Assembly: GCA_038373885.1 (NCBI GenBank)
Contig: JAWZYV010013145.1
Coordinates: 62,001-126,000 of the forward strand
Origin: Cheiracanthium punctorium
Taxonomy: Eukaryota; Arthropoda; Arachnida; Araneae; Cheiracanthiidae
DNA: 64,000 nucleotides
Direction: 5' to 3'
Shown here: piece after piece, positions 9,939 through 20,869 of the stretch
How the letters are laid out: every line of letters begins with the position of its first letter
Position numbering within the stretch: position 1 is the stretch's first letter
Program-made: the position numbers and the translations under genes
The notes under the pieces: model-generated
The model's database searches: none
Told to the model about the DNA's origin: nothing
What the model saw: only the letters and a program-made list of their open reading frames with translations

Positions 9939-11428
9939 CACTCATGTCCATAAATTAAGGATAATGAAGTTCAGGCAAAGAAAGAGAAAGAAGCAAAACA
10001 AATTTGACTTATTTGTAAAATCTATTTATTAAACAAAAAGTAAAGAGCAAAAAAGATGCTATATGTTTGACATAATTAATAAAAATTGCAAGTTTTACTC
10101 CCTTGACCAAATTTCAAAAAAGAACCTATTTACAAAAAACAGTATAACATGGTTAGTAGGATGGTTAATACGGAGTATGTCTCCCGGACGATGCAATACA
10201 GGCCTGACAACGCCTAGGCAACCTGAGTATCAAATGATCAATCTGATCTTGGGGAATATTACACCACTCATCAAGCAATGCACTCCGAAGTTCCGGTAGA
10301 CAGGTGGGAGGGGGTTGACGGGCTGCAATTCGTCGGCCAAGCATATCCCACACATGCTCTATTGGATTCAAGTCCGGTGAGTATGCTGGCCTATGCATAC
10401 GGGTGATATCCTCCGATTGAAGGCATTCGTCTACAATGTTTGCACGGTGAGGACGGGCGTTGTCATCCATAAACACAAATTCAGCACCCATGGCGCCCCG
10501 AAACAAACGTACATGTTGTTCCAGAATGACATCCCGATAGATGTGGCCTGTCATCGTTACACTCTGAACATGCAGGTCAGTTCTGGAACCAAGAATAATT
10601 CCTCCCCAAACGAGCCATCCTGCACCACCGTAACGGTGTCTTTCAATGGTGTTCTCTTGGTGGTAACGGGTACCTGGCGCTCTCCAGATGAATGTCCGGC
10701 GAGAATCAGACTCCAAACTAAACCTGGACTCGTCGGAAAACATCACACAAGTCCACTGTTGCGGTGTCCACAATGCATGCTCTCTACTCCAGGTTAATCG
10801 CAGGCGACAGTGAGTTGCGGTAAGTGGAACACATCTGACAGGCCTACGAGCATATAGACCAATGTGCCCTAAGCGTCTGTACACGGTCTGCCTTGAAACT
10901 GTCGTACCGGTAGCTGAAGAGAGCTGACGAGACAGGTCTGATGCTGTACTCCGTCTGTTTCTTTTGGCAGTTACTGCCAAATAGCGGTCCTCATTCGGCG
11001 TTGTAACTCGGGGACGACCTGTGCTGTAACGTGTACTCACATTACCATCATCTTGGAATCGTTGCCAAAGCCTTGAGATTCCAAGTTCCTCGGATACTTC
11101 CAGCTGGGTACGTCCACATTCCAGTCGTCCGATAATTCTGCCACGTAAAACATCATCCAAATGCCTCCTTTGTGCCATAACTATGCGGTTTTTGCACTGA
11201 AAGGCTTTCACAGCGCTTGTGAACAATTTTACTTCTTTGCCACCATTCCTTATATACCCCTCTCTTACACTCTCGTCATTGTGACGTACCATCCACGCCA
11301 TCTGGTGGTTTCCTGTAATTTGCATATTCTTCTTCAAGATGTGTGTGATCATTCCACAGGTGAAATTTTTATTTTAGAGATCAATTTCTGTGTGATTCTG
11401 AATTATCCTTAATTTATGGACATGAGTG
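9939..11428 (-). mobile_element. Complete Tc1-like transposon
   Basis: A 1490-bp element bounded by perfect 27-bp terminal inverted repeats (9939-9965 and 11402-11428, starting CACTCATGTCCATAAATTAA), with TA on each side (9937-9938, 11429-11430). It encodes one uninterrupted transposase on the minus strand. Length, TIRs, TA duplication and a single 337-codon ORF fit the Tc1 group of Tc1/mariner. Identical TIRs and an open ORF suggest a recent insertion. Confidence 0.95.
10165..11178 (-). CDS. Tc1-family transposase (DD34E)
   Basis: Cuts and rejoins DNA at the element's own terminal repeats. The frame is open further upstream (to 11352), but I start at the ATG at 11178, which gives 337 residues, the usual Tc1 size. 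Residues 1-45 form the first DNA-binding helix-turn-helix region. GRPR at 54-57 is the AT-hook-like linker, and 58-115 the second HTH region. The catalytic triad is D149 (FSDES), D239 (MDDNARPH) and E274 (DLNPIEHVWD), with 34 residues between D239 and E274. Conserved WGG follows at 191-193. The segment ELGISRLWQRFQ (31-42) looks about five residues shorter than I expect before RLWQRFQ, which may weaken DNA binding; this is judged from memory of relatives. No introns or frameshifts are visible. Confidence 0.93.
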   Translation of the reverse strand: MAQRRHLDDVLRGRIIGRLECGRTQLEVSEELGISRLWQRFQDDGNVSTRYSTGRPRVTTPNEDRYLAVTAKRNRRSTASDLSRQLSSATGTTVSRQTVYRRLGHIGLYARRPVRCVPLTATHCRLRLTWSREHALWTPQQWTCVMFSDESRFSLESDSRRTFIWRAPGTRYHQENTIERHRYGGAGWLVWGGIILGSRTDLHVQSVTMTGHIYRDVILEQHVRLFRGAMGAEFVFMDDNARPHRANIVDECLQSEDITRMHRPAYSPDLNPIEHVWDMLGRRIAARQPPPTCLPELRSALLDEWCNIPQDQIDHLILRLPRRCQACIASSGRHTPY

Positions 11429-11430
11429 TA

Positions 11431-11765
11431 TTTTCATCTGGGTACAAGCACCATCTTATAGAGTAGAGATCTAGAAATTGGATAAGTGGGTTCAGAAGTG
11501 CCTCGTTTTCTGATCTAGTATATATGGGGATTACATAGACTCATAAATTTTAGTTCCACCAATTATTTGCTAGATATTAATGGCATATTTCCCCCCCCCA
11601 GTGTAATCCAGGACTAGTCACGATGGATAGCATATGCATACGTACGTACAATGTTCGCTCAGTAACCTCACAAAAGTAAATTCAAGAATGACAGCAGCAA
11701 TTTTTCCGTCGAAATTTGAGTACCGTATTTTTTTTTTCCCAGTTATAATACTTTCGTTTATTTGT
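11431..11765. other. No gene recognised
   Basis: Spacer between the Tc1 element and duplicated block 2. It contains a run of ten C (about 11591-11600) and a short CATACGTACGTAC stretch. Confidence 0.6.
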
Positions 11766-11858
11766 GAAAAAAATAGAAGCATTTGTTTATTCCAGACAGC
11801 CAGGATGGTTGATTAAATCATTACAAAAATGGAATACCCTTCAAACAACGAGGTACTA

Positions 11859-11967
11859 CCCTAGTAGCACACTTAGTCCAAAAGACGTTTAAAACACGTT
11901 TTTTAACGTCGGAAAACGTGTTTCCAACGTAATTTGAACGTTTTTTGAACTAGTTGTGCTACTAGGG
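11859..11967. mobile_element. 109-bp MITE with CCCTAGTAGCACA ends, copy 2
   Basis: Copy of the element at 6549-6657, carried within duplicated block 2. The TIRs match better here (right end inverts to CCCTAGTAGCACAAC). TA flanks at 11857-11858 and 11968-11969. Confidence 0.65.
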
Positions 11968-12239
11968 TAGTGGCTATTTTTTAGAATAATGTAAAATTCG
12001 ATAATGACATAACAGCTATAAAAAAAACACCTCTTTTGGAAAATCTCTGGAGAAATATTTTGTTTGTAACTCATATACTCAGCCATAACATGTTCCAATA
12101 ATAATAACACATGTTCCAGCCATAACATGAATTACATAAACCAAACTTCAGAAATTTATTGCTTACGTGCGTCTACGAAATAGCAGAGAATTTCATTCTG
12201 TTATTGTGTTTCTTTGGAATGATTAAATTCTTATTTTGT

Positions 12240-12884
12240 AATTTCCGAACACGTACCATGTAAGGAAAGTATTGTAATCATGAAAAAATTCGACTTCGAG
12301 ATTTTGGTGTATTGACACGTTTTGAGGTCTTCTGAATTCATTGATGCTATTTTTTACGAGATGTGTGTATGTGTATGTGAGTGAACACGACAGCTCCTAA
12401 ACGGGGCATTCTATTGAGCTCAAATTGGGTATATATGTCATAAACTACTGTCGCAAGACCGGTATTGATTTTGGTGTGTATAGGAATTATAGTTTTTCTA
12501 CGGGATTAGACTACATCCTACGACAAAGATTTCTTTTACATTATGGCCTATGGGGGAAAATTCTTGAAAGTGCGCTAGCGTTTAAACGGTACATTCGATT
12601 GAGCTGAAATTGGGCATATATATCATAAACCACCATCGTAAGATCGGCATTGATTTTGATGTGTATAGGACTTGTAGTTTTTCTACAGCGATACGACAAA
12701 GATTTCTTTCACATTATGGCCTATATGGAGAAATTATTGAAATTGCGCTTGCGTTTAAAGGGACCATTCGATTGAGCTTCAGTTTGGTATCTATGTTCGA
12801 AGTATTCATTGATTAAAATTTATTTAAATGCGTGGTAATGATCTTAATCGTAAGTGTTGGAAAGTCAAGTGGAGTCACTTCAGA
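12240..12884 (+). mobile_element. DINE-like element, subfamily 1, copy 3
   Basis: The 5' hairpin is slightly decayed (AATTTCCG instead of ACTTTCCG) and the microsatellite is shortened to about 12360-12380. Tandem units follow. The 3' end has lost a C in the subterminal repeat (GTGTTGGAAAGT) and keeps AGTG-GAGT-CACT followed by TCAGA and a long T run. Confidence 0.7.
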
Positions 12885-13678
12885 TTTTTTATTTTTTTTT
12901 TTAATTAGCGGTAAAAGAATATGTTTTGAAAAAAAAAAGTTAAAGAGAGTTCACACAATTACTGACACATAAAATAAATTTAAAATAAAACACCGTCCCA
13001 AATTGTCAGCGCCGCTAAATAGGCACTGTTACGCGGAACCAGAAGTATCTCCTTTTATATGAAATTCCAATTTTAAAGAGAGAGAGAGAAGCGAAAGAGA
13101 GTAATAGGATGGTGCCGGGAACACGAAATGTAAAAAGATAGCTGGATGAAAAATTTCATCCTACAGCCGAATGATATTTGAGAACAAAATAAAGTGAATA
13201 GAGGGAAAAAAACTCCATTCTTATCTTTTTTTTGGACGTAGAGAAGAGGAAGAGAAAGAAAGATCAAAAGACGCAAATCCTTTGAAAAATGGGAAGCAGG
13301 GAGCTCGGTGACGTCTTCATTCCATCCCCCCCCCCCACCGACAAATATCGTCGATGGGGGGGTGGATGTGTCTTTGAATATTCTAAGGAATGTTATTGCT
13401 GAATATTTTTTTTTTCGAAATTTATGTGCATTTATTTATTTATTCTTTTATGCAAATATAGTATCCAATGAAATGAAGCCTAATAGCGCAGAATGTGAAA
13501 ATAGCATGCCCCATCCAGCAATAATTCTGCGATCCGTCATTGACGTTCGATAGCGGGGATTCTTCTTTCTGCGGGATCGTCGATGGGAACCGTATATCAT
13601 TTCTTTTTCTTTCCTCTATGAATTTTTAGATTATTACTTTTTTAAATATAAACTTCCCTTAGACTACTTTTGGTTGCG
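12885..13678. other. No gene recognised; C/G-run palindrome
   Basis: AT-rich with a GA-rich patch at 13075-13095. At 13322-13372 a C-run with CCACCGAC faces GTCGATGGGGGGG and TGGATG, so it could form a GC-rich hairpin. A small mobile element end is possible, but no target duplication was found. Confidence 0.5.
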
Positions 13679-13682
13679 TTAA

Positions 13683-14835
13683 GGGGACAGCCTACTTTTA
13701 AGAATGGGAAAATGTAGAAATTTTAGTTCAACTTTTATAATTAAAAAAAAAATAATGAATGCATGCAGAAACACAATTTTTTTTCAGTTAACTACTATGA
13801 CATTACTCTATTGATTAAAAATATTATTGTAGTTCATTATAAAGGTGATAATTTAAAAAATATTATTTTACCACACAATATTGTAAAAACAATTCAAGGG
13901 TACTTTCCCACTGCGCGCAAGATATCTCAATTAGAATTCCTTTGATCCTCATAATTTTTTTCTAAATTAAACAAAACATTATAATTAACAATCTAAACTA
14001 AAATGGTTTAATTATTTTCATAATTTAAATTTAAAAAAAATATTTAATCTAAAAGTTTAAATTATCATAAAAATTTTGATAGTTTTACAATCATAACTTT
14101 TTTTCTATGAAACACAACCATTTCATTTTAGTTCATTTTGTTCATTATATTAAAATAAATGCCTGAGAAAAATTTCAAGTTGATATCTTAAATAGTTTTT
14201 AAAATATCATGCGCGCAAACTTGAAAAACAGTGTTTTGAGAAAACGCCAATTAAAGTTCAAATTGTAGTTTTGGAACATAAATTTAAATTTTAAAAATTA
14301 AAAACATTTTCTATTGAAACATTTACTATTTAAAAATAATTTTACTGAGTATTTAAAATGATTAACCCAAAATATGTTTTAATATGGCTTAAGAAACATC
14401 AATCTAAAGAAAAGCTCGACAATTGTAAATATGAAAAAATATGTATATATTTTTTTTACTATGCAAAATAAAAATTTGATTTTATTTCACTTTATGAACT
14501 TTTCGATTTAAAATTTTCCGCTTTCATGCACATTGCCTTCGTTTTCTTTTATTGCCTCAAACTGAGAACTGTTGAGCATTTTTCTGGCTCTTCGAGTTTC
14601 TAAATTAAATTCTGTACATTTCTTTTCTGCCTCTTTTATGCTTTTAGTGTCAACATTAGTTGCAGCTTCTACAGCATGCTGCCCAACTTGCGTTTACATT
14701 TTCCTTTTTATCTCAATAAATAATTGTCATACAGAAAAATGGTTGGTATCAATCTTTTTAGACTAAAGTAAACTATTTAATGAGATAAAAATCTCAAAAT
14801 CAATTTTTGGGGCATTTTAAAAGTAGGCTGTCCCC
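13683..14835. mobile_element. Non-autonomous DNA element with GGGGACAGCC ends and TTAA flanks
   Basis: Inverted terminal repeats GGGGACAGCCTACTTTTAA (left) and its inverse at the right end, each bordered by TTAA (13679-13682 and 14836-14839). The 1.15-kb interior is very AT-rich and has no long ORF. TTAA duplication is seen in piggyBac and a few other superfamilies. The GGGG start differs from the CCC start usual for piggyBac, so I leave the superfamily open. Confidence 0.8.
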
Positions 14836-15130
14836 TTAAATACATAAAATACGAATTTTTTATTATTTATTTATTATTTTTATCTTTTTACTTCCTTGTA
14901 CGTAGTATAAGGAAGTAATGTGATCCCGAAAAATTTTGGGGGCCAAATTTCGACAAAAAAACCGATTTTGACTACATCTAAATTTAATTTAAAAATTTTT
15001 TTCGATGCATCTCATCGTAGGCTAGCATGCACGATCATATTAACGCGTCTGAAACTCATTTTGACCAGCGGCGAGTCTACTGAGGCCAGTTTTTCCATGC
15101 CGTCTGTACGTACGTACGTACGTATGTATG

Positions 15131-15830
15131 TAACTCGCATATCTCAAAAACTATTGGTCGTAGAATGTTGAGATTTGATATTTAGGATTGTTCTATGATC
15201 TAGTTGTGCACCTCCCCTTTTGGTGGCAATCGAATGGATAGTTTATGTACAGGACCGCCCAAAAGATTCGAAATACATTACGCTCTATGGGCCGAAATTC
15301 ATTAAACTCGCCTAACTCAAAAGCTATTAGGCGTAGAATGTCGAAACTTCATATTTTGGATAGTTGTAACATCTAGTTGTGCACCTCCCCTTTTGGTTCC
15401 ATTCGACTGGATAGTTTATCTACAGGACTGTCCAAAACATTCGAAATACATTACGCTCAATGGGCCGAAATTCATTAAACTCGCCTAACTCAAAAGCTAT
15501 TAGGCGTAGAATGTCGAAACTTCATATTTTGGATAGTTGTAACATCTAGTTGTGCACCTCCCCTTTTGGTTCCATTCGACTGGATAGTTTATCTACAGGA
15601 CTGTCCAAAACATTCGAAATACTTTACGCTCAATGGGCCGAAATTCATTAAACTCGCATATCTCAAAAACTATTAGGCTTAGAATGTTGAAACTTTATAT
15701 TTAGGATTGATGTAACATCTAGTTGTGCACTTCCCCTTTCGGTTCCATTCGACTGGATAGTTTATCTACAGAACCGCCCAAAAGATTCGAAATACATTAC
15801 GCTCTATGGGCCGAAATTCATCAAAGCGTT
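15131..15830. repeat. Tandem array of about 175-bp units
   Basis: Four units, starting ACTCGCATATCTC or ACTCGCCTAACTC near 15131, 15305, 15480 and 15654. The second and third are nearly identical, indicating recent homogenisation inside the DINE-like element. Confidence 0.85.
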
Positions 15831-16309
15831 TTTTAGAGGTATTGGGCTATTTCAAACGACTCAGAAGTGATATATGCTGTAAAGAGTTAGAAAATGAATT
15901 TCTCCATTAAAAAAAGTGTCTTTATCATTTATAGTTCTGCTACAGGAACACTCAAAAGATTTCCAATACATTACGGTCAATGGCAATTTTAGGGGCATTC
16001 ATCCATTTCAAGCACAATACCGTCCTACCACATAAGTTAGGTAATGGTCCGACCACGGTCACGTGCCTCCCTCAAGAACTATGCCAAAAGTCGCCAAGCT
16101 TGGCGACTTTTGGTGTACGTGTGTGCATATTTAACTCTCAAATCTCAAAAACTATTATGAAATTTCATATAAAGGATTTTGTAACATCTAGTTGTGCATC
16201 TCGATTTTTGGTTCCAATCTACTGGAGAGTTTATTTACAGGACCACCGAAAAGAATTTCAGTACTTTAATGTCTATGGACATCTTCAATATAATACAACT
16301 GTAGACAGT

Positions 16310-16580
16310 CATTGTTTGGTACATTCCCAAAATCTCGCCGTCTGTCCTCGACCTTGGCGAGTTTTGGCGAAATATCGCCAAATTTGGCGATAGTCAGTCA
16401 TTTGGTCCATTCCCAAAGTATCGCCATTTGTCATCGTTCTTGGCGAGTTTTGGCGAAATATCGCCAAATTTGGCGATAATCTGTCATTGTTTGGTTCATG
16501 CTTAAAATCTCGCCAAATGTCGTCGACATTGACGAGTTTCGCCGAAATATCGCCAAATTTGGCGCCAAAAATTATTTCGT
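16310..16580. repeat. TTTGGCGAAATATCGCCA palindromic repeats
   Basis: Three imperfect units of about 90-100 bp, each with GGCGAGTTTTGGCGAAATA and TCGCCAAATTTGGCG, so the array is rich in GGCGA/TCGCC inverted repeats. Related phrases appear at 5760-5880 and 9365-9475 in duplicated block 1, pointing to shared ancestry with this DINE-like interior. Confidence 0.75.
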
Positions 16581-16991
16581 ATTTTTTAGAACTATTGTAA
16601 TATCTAACTGTTTTCAATATCTTTTTTGACAGCAATCGACTGAGAATTTATTTACAGGGTGAGCCAAATGACTTTAAATACATTGAGGTGTATGGATGCA
16701 TTCAATTCATTGAAAGTCTGTGGTCAATGACTACTTTGGCTATCCCCAAAATCTCGCAGACTATCTCAAGTTTGTCGGCTTTTGGTGAAATATCGCCAAA
16801 TAAAGTGTCAGAAGGAAATCTTTCAAATTGAACTCAGCTTGGCGATATCGAAATATTTGGCTAGAAATCGCTAAACCTTACTATTATTGATATTTTATCT
16901 CTTTCAAACAAATAAGTTTTTAGAGGAAGTGCGTCGAAAATATTTTTGATCTAATGGACGTGCAAGGAAGTCATGTGTTGGACACATCAGA

Positions 16992-17154
16992 TTTTTTATT
17001 TATTTATTTTTCACCAGTTTGATCTGCAGAATTATGTAATCCAAAAAAAAGTAAAACTGAACACAATTCCCACTTCACCATTTTATTAGTAGCTCGTTTT
17101 ATTTCACAGTAAAAGCCTCATTTTCAAAATTCTGTGCCATTTGTTGTCCGGGCA

Positions 17155-17194
<40 letters not shown>

Positions 17195-17463
17195 AGATAT
17201 CATAAAATTAAAATGATTTTTCTTTTTATCATGCCTTTTATCAGTTTCCGGTAATGGAATAATAGATTAAAATACATCTTATTTAACGAAATTTAAAAAA
17301 AAAATACGTAAAAAAAGTGAAGCTACAGAAGTATACTCCTATATACAGCTGTCTGAATCATAGAACATAAAACGTGTTATGCAGAATTACTGCCCCAAAA
17401 CTAAAATTTCTGCCCCGACATGCTTTAACACTGTGAAATAGAGTTTAAATTACATTATGAAAA
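16992..17463. other. No gene recognised; poly-T tract
   Basis: AT-rich spacer with 32 consecutive T at 17160-17191. It separates the DINE-like element from the Helitron. Confidence 0.6.
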
Positions 17464-19594
17464 TCTTATAAATAAAAATGAAATTCTGTTTGTTTGTTTG
17501 TTTGTTTGTTTGTTTGTTTGTGGATTTGAGTTGTATACAAATCCACAAAAATGGACCTATCAGCCTGAAATTTTGCACAGATATGTAAAATAATATAGAA
17601 TAAATCATAGTCCACTTTAAAACTTTGAAAGTCCACCCGTTCCCAGAATTTAAGAGATTTTTTATGTTCTCCACGCAAAAAGATTTCCGTAATTGTAACC
17701 CCTGTAGTGAAAAAAGTGTGAAATAAGGATCGTGGTTGCCATGTCTGGCGATTTTGCCGAATAAGATGTTTTAAATTCTCAAAGTAAAAATAAAAGAATA
17801 ATAACGATTTTTTTTTTGTTAGTTTATATTCGTAAGGTTATTTGTTTTTAAATTATAATATCGTGTGCATGGGAAATCGGAGCAGGAATGAAATGTTTTA
17901 TACGCAAAACAATAAGAATTGAAGATTTCCGAGGCTAATAGGTAATTTTTTTTAGTTTGGCGAAAAAATAAAATGGCTCAAATGCCGATTTTGAGAAAGT
18001 GAGTTCTAGCGGTTTGCACAGATTTCGGCTTGACGCAATTTATTGAGAGCTTAAGGAAATAGATTTTTGAAAACAAGTGTAAAGGTTTTATTAGAATACA
18101 GCGTTAAATTTTAATGATCCGTGAAGAAATAATGCAGTTGTTAAGGGATTTCAAGCGATCTATCTCCAGAATTCTCGCCAAATGAGTACATTGATTTAAG
18201 TTGGGGGAATTCCGCCAAATTTCAGAAAATTGAAATCTCATTTACTACATCGGAGTAACGATGAATAAAACACGTTATAGTTGATAATTTTAAAAATTTC
18301 GGCTGTATTAAGGGATTTCACTTTTGAAATAAAGGCTTGCTTTACTTTTTCGCGGTCGAACCATTTTCCATATTGATTGCTGCTAAGTCAATGCTTCGAA
18401 TGATTTCCTGAACAAACGCTTGCACAATGGCGTATGTTGGCACTTTGGCGAGGCTTAGATTTGAAACTGGATTTTATTTGAGACTGGGATATATAATGAC
18501 ACTGGTTATAGATAAAAATGAATGTTGGTATGTGTGTATGAGGTTGAAAAACTCTAGCACCGTTGCACCATGAAATTTGGTTCACCTAAGTCTTTTATCA
18601 TTGAGAAGCTTTTTATGCTATCCGTTTTCCTCTAACATGCCACTAGGTGGCGCAGCAGAACGTCGAATTCTATTCCGTTTAGCCGTTTACTATGCGAATA
18701 TCGTCCAACCGATTTCGATGAAATTTGGTACTCGCGGATATTAGAACACGGAGAATATTTTTCACTATCCATTTTGCTGTAACTTGCCGCTAAATGGCGC
18801 TGCAACGCATCAACTTCTATACCGTTCGACCGACCGGCATAAAATTTCTTATACTTACACATTTCAGCACGAAGAATATATTCTAACTGTGTTCCTTTTG
18901 ATGTTACTCACCAATAGATGGCACTGCAATGCATTATTATTTTAACTCGCCACTAGATGACGCTGCAGCAGGCCAAATTCTTGACCATTCAAACGGTCGC
19001 TATGAAAATCAGTATACATAGCTATTTGAACAATGAGAATATTTTGGCGTTATCCATTTTGCTATAACTCGCCACTTGACGGCACTGTAGCAAATCATTA
19101 ATTAACCACTAGATCGCGCTGCAGTGCATCACTTCTTGACTGTGCAACCGATCGCTATGAAAATAGGTATACATAGATATTTGAACACGGGGAAGAATTT
19201 GGCGCTATCCATTTTCCTATATAATTTGCCACTAGATGTTGCGTCAACGCATGAACTTCACAGGGCTGTCCAGCCGTTCGTCCTGAAATTTCGTATTCAT
19301 CCATATCTGAATGCGAAGAATATTTCCGCCGTATCCGTTTTGCTAAAACTCGCCAAATCGCTAATCGCCAACTCGCCAAATCGCCAAATCGCAACTCGCT
19401 AATTGCGCTACGCCGCATGACCTTCCGCACCGTACAAACGATTGCCTTGCAATTCGGTATGCATGGTTATTGAACTCAATATAAAGCGATATCCATTTTG
19501 CTATATCTCTTTATTACAATAAATAGTAATCACCACAAATCGTAATATCAAAAAGTCCATTCATTCCCGTGCGAAGAACGGGTACTTCAGCTAG
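17464..19594 (+). mobile_element. Non-autonomous Helitron with canonical ends
   Basis: The 5' end begins TC (17464-17465) directly after a host A, followed by TTATAAATAAAAATG and a GTTT microsatellite. The 3' end has the hairpin CCCGT-GCGAAGA-ACGGG, then eight bases and CTAG (19591-19594) directly before a host T. A|TC...CTAG|T insertion without target duplication plus a hairpin about 10 bp from CTAG is the Helitron signature. No Rep/helicase ORF is present, so the copy is non-autonomous. It is 2131 bp long. Confidence 0.9.
18630..19440. repeat. Degenerate tandem array inside the Helitron
   Basis: About seven or eight units of roughly 120-150 bp marked by CGCCACTAGATGGCGCTGCA and variants (near 18638, 18782, 18908, 18947, 19069, 19100, 19223). 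Spacing varies and some half units occur. The array ends in a run of CGCCAAATCGC phrases at 19350-19395. Non-coding. Confidence 0.75.
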
Positions 19595-20372
19595 TGTTTT
19601 TATAAACTTTTAAGTAGAATATAAGATTTTTGATAATTAACTATAGCTGTCCTGATATTGCTGTCATGTCTGTTACTATACATTATTTTCAACTTTCAGA
19701 ACAACAAAATTGAAATTTTTAGAATAGCAAAACCTGTTTACCATTAGAGTGTGATCAAAAAAGAAATGTAAGCAGATGTCTTGAATTTTTGGCATTTGAC
19801 TGAAAAAGCAAAAACCTTTTTGCGATATTATTTTTTACTGCATGCCATGTCTGTAACCTTAATTAGTTCTACAAAATAAGTTTATTTATATGTTAATTTA
19901 TTTTATTAATTTAGATCATTAGATTTTTAGTCTAAATTAATGTCTCTTTTCTTGCTCTTGTGGAATTATTTAGACTCATGGATCTTTGTTCCTTGAAATC
20001 TCTTGCCTGTTACCGGTCATGTCTGTTTACTATTATAAGACAGACATGGCAAACAAAAATTTACGAAAAAATAAAAAAATAGTATTAAATGGAAAAGACT
20101 ACATTATATGAACAAAAGGATTCTATACTTATGTAATAAATGACTTTGCATTATTTTGTGCTGAACATAAGTGTACAAACTCCAAAGAAAATGTCCGGTA
20201 ACAGACAGGATAATTTTTATCAAGTCTGATAATTACGAAATCTATAAAAATTAAATAAAAAGAAAATGTATGAATAATAGTCAAATAATGTGCAGAATAA
20301 AGGTATCTTTCATATTTTAGAAAAAAAACAATTTATTTATCGAAATTGTAGTATTGCTTCTTAAATTTCCAA
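19595..20372. other. No gene recognised; repeated ATGTCTGT motifs
   Basis: AT-rich spacer after the Helitron. CATGTCTGT or its inverse ACAGACATG recurs at about 19665, 19846, 20019 and 20040, with a short inverted pair around 20019-20049. No ORF or known element ends. Confidence 0.5.
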
Positions 20373-20570
20373 ATGGCACACAATTTTGAAAATGACCCCA
20401 AAATGAAAAACATCACATTCTGCAAGGAGAAAACAAATAGTGGACTTATTCACTCAAAAATCCGTTTTGTATTCCCTAAATATGAATGTACTCCATACCA
20501 GGGCAGTCCCGACGACCACGGCAAGTACCGTAAGATTAGCCCAAATAGCAGCGACAATCAACGCGGTAAG
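20373..20570 (+). CDS. Hypothetical exon candidate
   Basis: An ATG-started frame of about 65 codons with mixed, non-repetitive composition (it includes KIRFVFPKYECTPYQG and KYRKISPNSSDNQRG), followed immediately by GGTAAGT, a strong splice-donor sequence. After the donor the frame turns low-complexity and stops at 20678. I see no acceptor-linked second exon, polyA signal or family motif. It may be a chance ORF or a retro-element fragment; I do not recognise the protein. Confidence 0.2.
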
Positions 20571-20644
20571 TTTAGTAGCGAGTATTTTAAGCTTTATTAC
20601 TTGAGTGTTTCTTTTTATCTCAGATATATTTTAATTATTTTGTG

Positions 20645-20868
20645 TTACGCCAAGCCTGCACGCAGGGCATCTGCCTAGGGGAATGCCTTGGGAGGAGGAC
20701 TTTTCAAAGGGTTCTAACGCGTAATCACGTTAAATCTGGAGGAAAACGCCCTAAACTGTAGACAATTAGATTGTCGGCCGCGCGACAGGCCTGAACCAGG
20801 AACCTTCATAGTTCAGCTATCTACCATGATGAATGTCTTATCCATTCGGCCATAATGGGACGCAGATA
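20645..20868 (-). repeat. tRNA-derived SINE-like fragment
   Basis: On the minus strand an A-box-like TGGCCGAATGGATAAG (20837-20852) is followed about 40 nt later by a B-box-like GGTTCAGGCC (20788-20797), the layout of an internal RNA polymerase III promoter as in tRNA-Leu/Ser-type genes. No full cloverleaf forms and the body continues beyond tRNA length, so a SINE head is more likely than a tRNA gene. The 3' tail boundary is unclear. Confidence 0.5.
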
Positions 20869-20869
20869 T

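Larger units (their letters stand above)
11766..12884. repeat. Duplicated block 2, copy 2
   Basis: Counterpart of 6463-7591, starting AAATAGAAGCATTTG and ending with a DINE-like element. The two copies differ by scattered substitutions and small indels, including a short insertion near 12508-12520. Confidence 0.8.
14890..16991 (+). mobile_element. DINE-1/Helentron-like element, subfamily 2
   Basis: The layout matches subfamily 1 but the sequence is different. T-run, then a 5' hairpin (ACTTCCTT pairing with AAGGAAGT), GTAC/GTAT microsatellite (15108-15131), tandem units of about 175 bp, subterminal CGTGCAAGGAAGT (inverse of the 5' ACTTCCTTGTACG with one mismatch), an ATGTGT-TGG-ACACAT hairpin, CAGA at 16988-16991 and a T-run. 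Unit phrases such as CATTACGCTCTATGGGCCGAAATTC are recognisably related to CATTATGGCCTATGGGGAGAAATTC in subfamily 1. The stretch after the microsatellite (ATCTCAAAAACTATT, GTTGAGATTTG) recalls the equivalent block of Drosophila DINE-1 from memory. Non-coding; 2.1 kb. Confidence 0.7.

Noticed and set aside
10393..10797. 134-codon plus-strand ORF
   Set aside because: It is the antisense shadow of the Tc1 transposase.
11178..11352. 58-codon N-terminal extension of the Tc1 transposase frame
   Set aside because: Family proteins start near the MAQRR methionine. The extension lies in the element's 5' untranslated region and has no domain.
15108..15132. Possible CRISPR or regulatory array from regular repeats
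   Set aside because: The repeats are a GTAC/GTAT microsatellite and 175-bp tandem units in a eukaryotic transposon; spacer-repeat structure is absent.
20788..20852. Functional tRNA gene
   Set aside because: A and B box-like motifs are present, but acceptor and anticodon stems do not form.
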